From Aldersonia sp. NBC_00410 (GTDB taxonomy: Bacteria > Actinomycetota > Actinomycetes > Mycobacteriales > Mycobacteriaceae), in the NCBI RefSeq assembly GCF_026342035.1, contig NZ_JAPENM010000007.1, forward strand, positions 1-64,000: a DNA stretch of 64,000 nt. Reading direction: 5' to 3'. A program made the translations under genes and the position numbers. The notes under the pieces were generated by a model. It had not been told where the DNA came from. It searched no databases and saw only the letters and a program-made list of their open reading frames with translations. Below are positions 1-7,400 of the stretch, piece after piece; position 1 is the first letter of the stretch, and each line of letters opens with the position of its first letter.

Positions 1-852
1 TACGCCGGGACGCATCGACCCGCCGTCGAGGGCCGCGACAGTCGGCGACACGTTCGTGGGTGGATCGGGCTGGATGGGTGTGTGCAGTATTGCCCTGAGC
101 TGCGGTACGGGCTGCATCGGATTCCCCGCCAGGCGTACCCACGTTGCGCTCGCGGGGCGCGGTGCCACGGGATCGTCCAGCCAACGCAGGTCGACGCCGC
201 GAACGTCGCGCGAACGCTCCGAGTACTGGTTCAGCAAGGGAACGTAGCTGGTTTCGACCCCTGGGAGCCTGGTGACGTCGGCGTCGACCAACCCCCCAGC
301 CATGTCGACAGGGATATCGACGTTCGGGTCGACGGTGAGCGAGATGGACGAGACCGCGACGCCGCCCGCCGCGACCGTCAACGAGTTCGCGAGATCCACC
401 TGCTGGGGGTTGATCCGTGCGTCCCTGATTCCAACGGTGAGATCGATCCGAGGCAGCGATGTGCCCGGTCCAACCCGCAGTTCGAAGGCAGCGAACTGGG
501 CGCCCTCTTCATCGAACTCGCCGCTGTCCACGGTCAAATCAGCAGAACTCACCAACACCACAATGCGGACCGTGATATCCCGTACGACACGACCGGTGGA
601 GGGGCGGATGGTGAATGTCAACGTCAGGTTCCCCGAGGACAGGTAGTCATACAGCGTCTTGATCAGGTTGCCGTCCCCTGTCAGGAAGGCGTCCACATCC
701 GCGGCCACGGCGCCGGCGTCGATAGCGAAATGCCAATCCTCCGTGGGAAAGCCAACCGGATTGGCGTTGGCGACAAGCGGAATTAGGAACGGTGAACGCC
801 ATGGCCCCCCGCCCCGCCGCAGCTGCCCGTAGGCCCGGTAGAAGCCCGGCAT
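1..852 (-). CDS. Hypothetical protein, C-terminal part beyond the window edge
   Basis: The reverse strand is open from an ATG at 852-850 to position 1, giving 284 residues with no stop; the real C-terminus lies outside the window. An in-frame TAG four codons upstream of the ATG fixes the start region. The N-terminus (MPGFYRAYGQLRRGG) is basic and is followed by alternating hydrophobic and polar stretches that suggest mostly beta-strands. I see no signal peptide, membrane helix or catalytic motif, and I do not recognise the family. Codon third positions are GC-rich in this frame. It is divergent from the cassette that starts at 1096. Confidence 0.6.
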   Translation of the reverse strand, partial: MPGFYRAYGQLRRGGGPWRSPFLIPLVANANPVGFPTEDWHFAIDAGAVAADVDAFLTGDGNLIKTLYDYLSSGNLTLTFTIRPSTGRVVRDITVRIVVLVSSADLTVDSGEFDEEGAQFAAFELRVGPGTSLPRIDLTVGIRDARINPQQVDLANSLTVAAGGVAVSSISLTVDPNVDIPVDMAGGLVDADVTRLPGVETSYVPLLNQYSERSRDVRGVDLRWLDDPVAPRPASATWVRLAGNPMQPVPQLRAILHTPIQPDPPTNVSPTVAALDGGSMRPGV

Positions 853-1095
853 CCGTCGATACTATGCACCAAGTTGGACTCACGTAGCAGTTTCCGCGTA
901 CATCGGTCCTCGGACATTGGGGCGATTACGTTCGTGTCCGATCTTTCACGCCCATCCGGAGATCAACCGCTCGCCCATGCCTGGGCCCGAATATTCGAGT
1001 AGCGAGCTACTCGCGCGAGATGACGCCGCACTGTCCACAATGGGGCACAAAGACCATCAGTGACGCTGCAGCAACATTCCAGGCAGGAGCGAGCA

Positions 1096-1536
1096 ATGGC
1101 GAGCGAAATAACGGTCTACAGTCGCGATGGAGGCTGGAAGGCAGACGTTGAAGCGTGGAAGAACAACTTCTTCTTCTCCAACACCGTGGGTACGCAGGTC
1201 ACGGTATACCGAAAAGGCGGCTCCAGCATCTGGGGCGGGACCAGCTGGGATCGGGCGGCTGCGCGCGAGATTTACATTCGATGCATCTACAACGGTGGGC
1301 GGGCGTACCAAGAAGGCCGTTGGTCCAATCAAAGCCATGCCGAGTTGAAACAATGGTCTGTCGGCACGGTGGGAGTGACGATCAGCGATAACGGCACGGT
1401 CCAAGGAGATTTCGGCTCGGCTACCTTCTCAGTTGATTCTGTCGAGGGTGTGGTGTCCGGATACTTTGGAAACGGTGAAGGTTTTCAAGCCCGGGTGATG
1501 GCCAGCAGCTGGATATCCGATACGAGTATCTGGTGA
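1096..1536 (+). CDS. Small hypothetical protein, first gene of an overlapping cassette
   Basis: A 146-residue protein rich in aromatic residues, Gly, Ser and Thr, with alternating polar/hydrophobic segments, so probably an all-beta fold. It has no signal peptide or membrane helix. The start chosen is the ATG at 1096, preceded by AGGAGCGAGCA; a GTG 12 codons upstream lacks such a site. The stop TGA overlaps the GTG start of the next gene (GTGA), so the two are probably translationally coupled. I do not recognise the family; a carbohydrate- or membrane-binding beta-sandwich is possible but unsupported by any motif. Confidence 0.7.
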   Translation: MASEITVYSRDGGWKADVEAWKNNFFFSNTVGTQVTVYRKGGSSIWGGTSWDRAAAREIYIRCIYNGGRAYQEGRWSNQSHAELKQWSVGTVGVTISDNGTVQGDFGSATFSVDSVEGVVSGYFGNGEGFQARVMASSWISDTSIW

Positions 1537-2501
1537 TCGCTTCGGATTTCATTCGTGTGCGTTTCGGATCGTCGGGCCCCGCTCGTCGGCGAGTCGAGCA
1601 CAACCTGGTCCAACTCGCCGGCGGTCCAGTCCAGGCCCTGGCGACGCATGAGGATGTGATCGAACGCCTGCAGCCTGTCACCTCGGCTCTCACACCCTCC
1701 GAGACACACACAGACGTGCTTCCTGGCTGGACCACTGAGCGGGTCACCGGCGTTGCGCGTTGGGGAGCCAATATTGCGGAGCTGGGCATTCCGAGGCAAA
1801 GCGGTGTGGCATCACAAATTCTCGACGAGGCAGCCGCCTTCAACTTGGCAGTCGCGGCTTTCGACACCCTGGTCGATGAGCGTCCCGCACACCTTCCTGA
1901 GGCCGCACAAGCCCTCGACCCCCAGCGGCTTCGGAAGCGGATGAATGGCGACATCCGCTGCTTATCTTCCCAAACCTCGGGTACGAGTGCCCGATCGGTG
2001 GTCGCACTCTTCGACCATGTCCTAGGTAGCCTGGCATTTCGGCTGGCGGATGCTCCCAGCGATCGTGCAGCGCTGGCCGTGCTTTTGGAACGTATGTATC
2101 TATCAGAGATGGGAATCGGCTCTCCACTGATCGCGAAGAGGCTCCCCACCATATTCATCGGCCGACTCGCGAATACGTCCGATGATCGTCACGTGTCTCG
2201 CGTATTCGAAGCGTTGGCGCGGTTCTTTGCGGCTTGGGACGACTACGTCGATCTCAGTCGGGACTGGATGAGTTTTCACGCCAACGAGTTCTTGTGGAGT
2301 TCGAACACCTCGCCGATGTTCCCCCGACTCTCTGCTGCCGCTCTCGGAATGATGCGCCTGTCTTTCGCGCGACGGTCCCGCTCTTCGATCGAGCGAGGTC
2401 TCGTGTTGCACGCCCAGCACGCGCTTCGTGCCGCACGCCAATGCGGTCGTGAGCGCGAGGTGCGTGCACTCATTCGGGGTCTCACGCAGGGATCGCAGTG
2501 A
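1533..2501 (+). CDS. Class I isoprenoid-synthase-like protein
   Basis: 322 residues, largely alpha-helical. Two Asp-rich motifs stand at the spacing expected for an isoprenyl-diphosphate or class I terpene synthase: FDTLVDE (110-116) and WDDYVDLSRD (235-244), which resembles the metal-binding DDxxD of the second helix. The overall pattern recalls actinobacterial proteins annotated as class 1 isoprenoid biosynthesis enzymes. It starts with GTG inside the stop of the preceding gene and ends with a GTGA overlap onto the next, so the three genes form one transcript. The following gene has cyclase-type repeats, which supports a terpenoid role. The first motif is weaker than canonical DDxxD, so substrate and activity are uncertain. 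Confidence 0.55.
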   Translation: MIASDFIRVRFGSSGPARRRVEHNLVQLAGGPVQALATHEDVIERLQPVTSALTPSETHTDVLPGWTTERVTGVARWGANIAELGIPRQSGVASQILDEAAAFNLAVAAFDTLVDERPAHLPEAAQALDPQRLRKRMNGDIRCLSSQTSGTSARSVVALFDHVLGSLAFRLADAPSDRAALAVLLERMYLSEMGIGSPLIAKRLPTIFIGRLANTSDDRHVSRVFEALARFFAAWDDYVDLSRDWMSFHANEFLWSSNTSPMFPRLSAAALGMMRLSFARRSRSSIERGLVLHAQHALRAARQCGREREVRALIRGLTQGSQ

Positions 2502-3538
2502 GCGATCCGCGGCAACTTGTCAGGCTGGGGTTCTTGGGGGGGTTTGATCGGCTGATCGAGACCTCCGAACGCGCCCGGAATCGGCACGTTGCGATACCCC
2601 CCGGTGGGAAGCCCGATGTGGCAAGCGCCATAGCCCGCGGCATCCGGTATCTGGAGGCGAGTCAGCATCGGGATGGTTCGCTGCGCGGGTTCATGCTGCT
2701 ACCGGGTGCCTCGACAGACTGGATCACTGCCCACGTCGCGGTGGTACTGGAGGACACTCCTGGCGCGACAAACCTGTGCGAACGTGCAGCGAACTACTTG
2801 CGATGGTCGCTCTCGGATCGAAGAGGGTGGGGATACAACTCACGAGTCGGAATAGATAACGACAGCACAGCGCAAGCGCTGATGGTGCTGAGAAGGTTTG
2901 ACCTCGCAGTCCCTGAACATGTTCTGGCCGAGTTGATTTCGTCCCGATATCCGATGTCTGGTTATCCGACCTACCGTTCGGGCGGAAGTTCGGATCCGAT
3001 GTTTGCGCCGACTGGCTGGCATGTGCCTCATCCCGATGTGTCTGCGGTCGTAGTTTGCCTATTGAGTCGTCTCGGGATCATGGAACGCGAGGTCGAAGAA
3101 GTTATCGATTGGCTGTCGGAGCAGACAGTTGAAGGGGTCCTGCCCTCGTACTGGTGGGACGGGTGGCATTACGGATTGTGGGTTCAGAGCATGATCCGAC
3201 TGGGGCCTGCGGGCATCACTGATGCCCGGGCACTGCAATTGGTTATGGCGCACAATACGAACCCACAGTCAGGAATGGTGTTGAACGCGTTGCTGCGACT
3301 CCGTTCAGACCCCCTCACAGCCAAGTGCGCCAGGGACTGCGCCGAGAGACTGTGCAGCACACAGAGTGACGATGGCTCTTGGCGATGTGGGCCGATCCTG
3401 CGTGTGACCAATCCGCGCGTGTACAGTTCGGGCCCGGAATCCAGAGGGCGGCTCCACCGTGATCGACGTCGCGTGTTTTCGACAGCCCACACTGTTGCTG
3501 CGCTATCTCGATGGAATCATCACTCGCTGGCTCAGTGA
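2498..3538 (+). CDS. Prenyltransferase/squalene-cyclase-repeat protein (class II cyclase-like)
   Basis: 346 residues of alpha/alpha-barrel type repeats (QHRDGS...; QSDDGSW near the C-terminus, like QW motifs of squalene-hopene cyclase and prenyltransferase beta subunits). DNDSTA at about 120-125 closely resembles the DxDDTA acid motif of class II terpene cyclases, in which the middle Asp protonates the substrate. It is about half the length of squalene-hopene cyclase, so it would be a single barrel domain. The GTG start overlaps the previous stop (GTGA). With the class I-like neighbour it may make a cyclic isoprenoid, split over two polypeptides. This is inference; the product is unknown. Confidence 0.6.
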   Translation: MSDPRQLVRLGFLGGFDRLIETSERARNRHVAIPPGGKPDVASAIARGIRYLEASQHRDGSLRGFMLLPGASTDWITAHVAVVLEDTPGATNLCERAANYLRWSLSDRRGWGYNSRVGIDNDSTAQALMVLRRFDLAVPEHVLAELISSRYPMSGYPTYRSGGSSDPMFAPTGWHVPHPDVSAVVVCLLSRLGIMEREVEEVIDWLSEQTVEGVLPSYWWDGWHYGLWVQSMIRLGPAGITDARALQLVMAHNTNPQSGMVLNALLRLRSDPLTAKCARDCAERLCSTQSDDGSWRCGPILRVTNPRVYSSGPESRGRLHRDRRRVFSTAHTVAALSRWNHHSLAQ

Positions 3539-3741
3539 GCTTTCCCGGAGCGGGTGAGCTGAAGCGGTCGGCTGATTCGACGCAACACACTTCCCAGGAG
3601 ACCTGGGAAGCAGGTAACCCATCTCACCTGATAAGCCCCACGGCAAGAGTCTGTCGGATTCGGCACTCGCGGGGTGCCGCGAACCCCACACCGCCTGCGC
3701 TACCCTTGGTCCCACCAATGGGACATGCGAGGCGGAACACC

Positions 3742-4458
3742 ATGATGCGCACGAGTGGCACGATCAGGCTCACAATCGCGTGTGCGACCGCGGTGACGGC
3801 GACGATCGTGGGGGGCATCTGTACTCCGGCTTCGGCGTCGCCGCCCGTGGTGATCAATCCCGGCAGTGGCATCGTGCACGATTCGAATGGATGCACCATC
3901 GGCTTCACCGGTGTCGCGGACGACGGCACCAAGCTCGCTTTCACCGCGGGTCATTGTCTCGGTGCTGACCCCACAGTCCCGGTCACCGACAACGCCCGGC
4001 GCCCGATCGGCCGGTTCGCCGACGCGGTGCCCGAGCGAAGCGATGTTGTGAGCAGTGGCGATGCCCGCGGTTACGGCGTCATCGAGCTCTACCCCAGCGT
4101 CCAGATCTCATCGGTCGACCGTGACTGGGGCCAGGTTCTTCAAGGATTCGCCGACGCTCACGTCGACGACCGGATCTGCCACATCGGTAGACATACGGGT
4201 CTCGCGTGCGGCACCGTCACCGCCATCGCTCCGAACATGGTCACCGCGCGGCTCCCGGTGGGCCCTGGCGATTCCGGTGGCCCCGCCTACATTTCCACCG
4301 GACCACACATGTACCGACTCGTCGGGATCGTGATGGCCTCGGACGAAAGGGGGCGCACAACACTGATCGATCCCATCGACCGGTTCCTCACCGACGTACA
4401 CGCCGCCTATGGCACCGACTGGTCAACGCTGGCCACTCTCCCCCACGACACCGAGTAG
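3742..4458 (+). CDS. Secreted S1 family serine protease
   Basis: 238 residues. A Sec signal peptide (basic start, hydrophobic core, cleavage near ASA/SP at 31-33) is followed by a chymotrypsin-like domain. TAGHC supplies the catalytic His (71) and GDSGGP the catalytic Ser (178). The Asp is less obvious, perhaps in SGDARGYGVIEL near 107. Cys 51/72 and 146/156 probably form the two usual disulfides. The short length matches actinobacterial trypsin-like proteases without a pro-region. The ATG at 3742 was chosen because GAGGCGG precedes it; an upstream ATG at 3718 would only add basic residues ahead of the signal peptide. The substrate is unknown. Confidence 0.85.
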   Translation: MMRTSGTIRLTIACATAVTATIVGGICTPASASPPVVINPGSGIVHDSNGCTIGFTGVADDGTKLAFTAGHCLGADPTVPVTDNARRPIGRFADAVPERSDVVSSGDARGYGVIELYPSVQISSVDRDWGQVLQGFADAHVDDRICHIGRHTGLACGTVTAIAPNMVTARLPVGPGDSGGPAYISTGPHMYRLVGIVMASDERGRTTLIDPIDRFLTDVHAAYGTDWSTLATLPHDTE

Positions 4459-4718
4459 TGCCGTGGAGCTCTGATTTGGAGCGACGCTGGAACCGTCGCG
4501 CGACGGGGTCTCGGGCGTTGGTTGGTGATCACCCCTGCCTGCGCGAAGCTCGGTGGTGCGGCTTGGCTGGCCGACACAAAGTCCCCCGAGTTGGAGGCGA
4601 CAATTCCAACCGCGAGGGCCAGGACTGCGATGAGCCACCCTGCCGCTGCGAGGGGGTAGTAGCCGTGGCCGGCGACGAAGCGGTAGGTCCAGCGCAGAGG
4701 CTTTGAGGGTAAGGCCAT
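4407..4718 (-). pseudogene. Probable C-terminal remnant of a membrane protein
   Basis: A 103-residue reading frame with one clear membrane helix (YYPLAAAGWLIAVLALAVGI) preceded by LRWTYRFVAGHG. That junction resembles the C-terminal anchor of large actinobacterial pentapeptide-type 'oxidoreductase' proteins. A second reverse frame just upstream (4660-4791, MVHLLEIDADQF...) also looks coding but is out of frame with it, as if a longer gene had been frameshifted. It overlaps the 3' end of the protease gene on the other strand. I read this as decay, but a small intact membrane protein cannot be excluded. Confidence 0.3.
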
Positions 4719-5020
4719 CGCATCCGGTCTCCAGTAGCAACGGGATCGATCCCAGGAACTGGTCGGCGTCTATTTCCAAGAGGTGCACCACCGATGCGAC
4801 GACGCGGCGTGACCATTTGGTTCCCGTCGAGAACTACGTCCAGGACTGGGACCTCGCGGAGGCGTTGGTCCGTGACGCAGTTGCCGCTGCCTTCTTCGCG
4901 GATTCGTCCGGCGACAACCGCGAGAAAATCGAAGTCCTGGAACGGGGACTGCAGTTCGTCCAGACTTCCGACGAGTTCGATCGGGACGATTCGCTGACCC
5001 GCTCGGTGGAACCGAACTAG
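4703..5020 (+). other. Possible coding remnant
   Basis: From about 4815 the forward frame reads as a plausible acidic, helical protein (ENYVQDWDLAEALVRDAV...) with strongly GC-rich third codon positions. It is interrupted by TAG at 5018-5020 and then continues in the same frame (NLHPDDAALLELEEPS) to a TGA. The start is unclear. This looks like a broken gene rather than an expressed one. No family was recognised. Confidence 0.25.
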
Positions 5021-5044
5021 AACCTCCACCCGGACGATGCCGCA

Positions 5045-5293
5045 CTACTCGAACTGGAAGAACCTTCCCTCGACGGTGAGTGATCCAACTTCGCCATCCC
5101 ACAGTATCGACTCGATAACAAAGGGCTCCGCGAAATCAGCAGCGAATCCCTGGGCCATCACCCCGTTGTGGACATCGTCCGTGACGCAAGAGCGCAGCTC
5201 AACGGACCAGTGCCGCCGCGGGCTAAAGATATCGACCGTTTCTTGGATGGCCTCCGGGGATGCCAACCGGATAGTGCAAACTGCACCGTGCAC
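5045..5293 (-). CDS. Small hypothetical protein or domain fragment
   Basis: 82 residues from a GTG at 5293. The sequence (SPEAIQETVDIFSPRRHWSVELRS... ending in LTVEGRFFQF) has the composition of a folded alpha/beta domain and GC-rich third positions. An in-frame GTG about 12 codons upstream is an alternative start. It lies in a decayed stretch, so it may be the surviving end of a larger gene. It is divergent from the exported protein starting at 5357. Confidence 0.35.
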   Translation of the reverse strand: MHGAVCTIRLASPEAIQETVDIFSPRRHWSVELRSCVTDDVHNGVMAQGFAADFAEPFVIESILWDGEVGSLTVEGRFFQFE

Positions 5294-5356
5294 CTGGATT
5301 CCCCGTCCTTGGGTACGGGTTCACCCACAACACCGCTATCGAAGTACGGAAGAGAC

Positions 5357-6169
5357 ATGACCGGCGAGGAAATACGGTACGAGGTCACCGAGATCAAGGC
5401 GATCCGGGGCACCGAGGCGAAAACGATCACAAGCAAGCAGCAGGAAGGCTGGGAGCTGGTCACCCAACAGAAGGGCCGCCTGCGAACCACCATGACCTTC
5501 CGTCGACCAAAGCCAAAGACCCCCTGGCGATTGTGGGCTGCACTCGGCGGCGTCGCGGTTGTCGGGGTGGGCATCATGACCGTCGGGGCGATATTGGAAG
5601 ACGACAGCGACGCGTCCACGACCGACGCCGTGGCAGCCTCGAACGCCGAGCAGTCCTCCCCGCAGCCTGCTCCGGAACGGGAAGCGGATCCCTCCTCGTC
5701 GGCTGACCCGATGATCTGCGATACGAAACAAATTTTTGGAGATCCATGCAAGTTCGGTCAGACCGCGATCTACAGCGACACGGTGCGGTCGGGCGAGGTG
5801 AAGCTGGAGATCACCGTGGGCGCACCGGTCGAGTTCACGCCGAGTGAGGACGCGATCATCCTGTATGACCGGCCTCTGCAGCCCGTGAGCGTCTACTTCC
5901 CGATCACCATCAAGAACATATCGCCTGACTCAACCAATCCGACTACGGTCCACACCCAGGCGATAAACGCCGAACAGGGCGAATACGGCGACATCCGGGA
6001 AGTGAGCGACGGCGACGTCGGCTTGCGCTCGGTCACCTCAGCTCTCAGCCTGCCCGTGAACGAGTCGTTGAGCGTCAAGGAAGGCTGGAACATGAAAACG
6101 CTTGAGGGTGTCGAGTACAGCCTGAGGATCGATGGTCTGGCCGGATACAGCATCAAGTTCACGCGGTGA
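5357..6169 (+). CDS. Membrane-anchored exported protein
   Basis: 270 residues: a cytoplasmic N-terminal module (1-50) with EGWELVTQQKGRLRTTMTF, a pattern seen at the N-terminus of other actinobacterial membrane proteins; one transmembrane helix at about 58-80; a low-complexity Ser/Ala/Asp/Pro linker; then an extracellular beta-rich domain of about 160 residues with two Cys (ICDTKQIFGDPC) that may form a disulfide. The C-terminal domain resembles DUF4352-type immunoglobulin-like modules, but I am not certain. The ATG at 5357 follows GGAAG and places the module and helix correctly; the frame is open further upstream, where another gene may lie on the opposite strand. Confidence 0.65.
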   Translation: MTGEEIRYEVTEIKAIRGTEAKTITSKQQEGWELVTQQKGRLRTTMTFRRPKPKTPWRLWAALGGVAVVGVGIMTVGAILEDDSDASTTDAVAASNAEQSSPQPAPEREADPSSSADPMICDTKQIFGDPCKFGQTAIYSDTVRSGEVKLEITVGAPVEFTPSEDAIILYDRPLQPVSVYFPITIKNISPDSTNPTTVHTQAINAEQGEYGDIREVSDGDVGLRSVTSALSLPVNESLSVKEGWNMKTLEGVEYSLRIDGLAGYSIKFTR

Positions 6170-6391
6170 TCCTCAGGTGACGGGCAAGCTCGCCGGGAAC
6201 GATCGTTACCGCGACCGCCACATCCGCAGCCTGTGCCTCACCACTGCTGATATCCGTGCAGTCGACTTCTGAAACTGACAGTCGTCCTGCGGAAACACGC
6301 CGCCGAGGTGTCTTGCAATCCCATCTCGAAAGCCGAAGTGTCAAAACCGCGCAACCGACGGGATAACGAGAAACCCTAGGCAGGGGAACGC

Positions 6392-6934
6392 ATGTCACTG
6401 ATCGGATACGCGCGAGTGTCCACCACCGACCAGAATCCGCAGCTGCAGCTCGACGCACTGGCCGCCGCTGGTGTCGACCGCGTGTTCACCGATCACGGTG
6501 TCTCGGGTTCCAAGACGTCACGTCCACAGCTCGACGCCGTGCTCGACTACCGGCGCCCGCGCGACACCCTGGTCGTGTGGAAGCTCGACCGGCTCGGCCG
6601 CAACACGCAGCGTGTTGGGTTCTGTTCGCTGACCGATGGCATCACCACCGACGGGCCGATGGGCCGGGCGATGCTCACGATCATGGCCGCGTTCGCACAG
6701 CCCGAACGGGAAATGATGATCGAGCGCACCCGCGCAGGACTCACCGCCGCAGCCGCGAACGGTCGCAAGGTTGGCCGGCCCCGCAAGGTTGACGCCACCG
6801 ACGCCGAGCGGGCCCGCGCATGGAAGGCGAAGGGCCTTTCCGCCCCGGAAATCGCGCGGATACTGGGCGTGTCCCGGGCGACGATCTACCGCTACCTTGA
6901 GGCCCCGGCCGCCGCGGTCGAGGTAGCCGAGTGA
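6392..6934 (+). CDS. Serine recombinase (resolvase/invertase) with internal deletion
   Basis: 180 residues. The N-terminal resolvase domain starts MSLIGYARVSTTDQ with catalytic Ser10 and contains VVWKLDRLGRNTQ and DGITTDGPMGRAMLTIMAAFAQPERE; a C-terminal helix-turn-helix (APEIARILGVSRATIYRYL) binds DNA. In intact relatives about 13-14 residues lie between GRNTQ and VGF; here GRNTQRVGFCSLTDG joins directly, so a segment of the catalytic domain core is missing in frame. The start ATG follows AGGGGA. The deletion suggests reduced or lost activity. The GTGA overlap with the next small gene shows it is still read as part of a transcript. Confidence 0.85.
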   Translation: MSLIGYARVSTTDQNPQLQLDALAAAGVDRVFTDHGVSGSKTSRPQLDAVLDYRRPRDTLVVWKLDRLGRNTQRVGFCSLTDGITTDGPMGRAMLTIMAAFAQPEREMMIERTRAGLTAAAANGRKVGRPRKVDATDAERARAWKAKGLSAPEIARILGVSRATIYRYLEAPAAAVEVAE

Positions 6935-7113
6935 GCGCCGGCGGCGACGCATTCCGCGCTGCGCACGCGCTGGGCCGTGCCGCGTCACTGCGCCGAGAAC
7001 GGCTCGACGCGAACCCGTGGCGGGTCGTGGGCGGCACCAGCCGCGAAACGTTGATGGCCCGTTGTTGGCGCGCTGGGTACGCGTCCCACCACCCCCGACC
7101 CGACTCCACGTAA
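6931..7113 (+). CDS. Small basic hypothetical protein coupled to the recombinase
   Basis: 60 residues, Arg-rich, from a GTG that overlaps the recombinase stop (GTGA). It has no recognisable domain, signal or membrane segment. The overlap suggests co-translation; whether it is functional is uncertain because the upstream gene looks defective. Confidence 0.4.
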   Translation: MSAGGDAFRAAHALGRAASLRRERLDANPWRVVGGTSRETLMARCWRAGYASHHPRPDST

Positions 7114-7165
7114 TCCCCGCAGCCCGTCGCGTCTCTACACTCCGACCGAGCAATCCCCCACCACC

Positions 7166-7196
7166 CGCAGCCCCGGCCGTCCTGGTCGGGGCTGCG
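7166..7196. terminator. Hairpin between convergent genes
   Basis: A 10-bp perfect inverted repeat (CGCAGCCCCG / CGGGGCTGCG) with an 11-base loop lies between the ends of the recombinase operon and the leftward gene ending at 7218. There is no T-tract, as is common for actinobacterial terminators. Confidence 0.55.
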
Positions 7197-7217
7197 CTGC
7201 GTAAACGGATCTTCTGA

Positions 7218-7400
7218 CTACGGATCAGACGGTCGCTCGACGTCGAGGAACTCGGCGAGGCCCTCATGCGGCAGCAGCGCGGCGGCCTGGTCCTCGACGG
7301 CCTGGTGGTCGTACGGCGGTATGAGGTGCGCGAAGCATTGATTGGGGCCGAGGAACTCGTCGAGCTCGGGCCGATCGGCGGGGGTCTTGTCGGTGGTCAT
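7218..7400 (-). CDS. Small hypothetical protein coupled to the HNH gene
   Basis: 60 residues (MTTDKTPADRPELDEF...), acidic, no recognised domain. The ATG at 7400 is preceded by GCAGGAGGCTCCACC, an excellent ribosome binding site that also encodes the end of the upstream HNH protein; the two genes overlap by ATGA. It is therefore co-translated with the HNH protein. Confidence 0.6.
   Translation of the reverse strand: MTTDKTPADRPELDEFLGPNQCFAHLIPPYDHQAVEDQAAALLPHEGLAEFLDVERPSDP

Noticed and set aside
82-786. A forward frame at the left edge
   Set aside because: The opposite strand gives a cleaner protein with better codon usage and no stops to the edge; the forward product is Arg/Asp-rich shadow.
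6190-6216. A possible tenth ECF-type promoter before the recombinase
   Set aside because: GGAAC is present, but the second box reads GCCAC instead of GCRTC and the distance to the gene is long.
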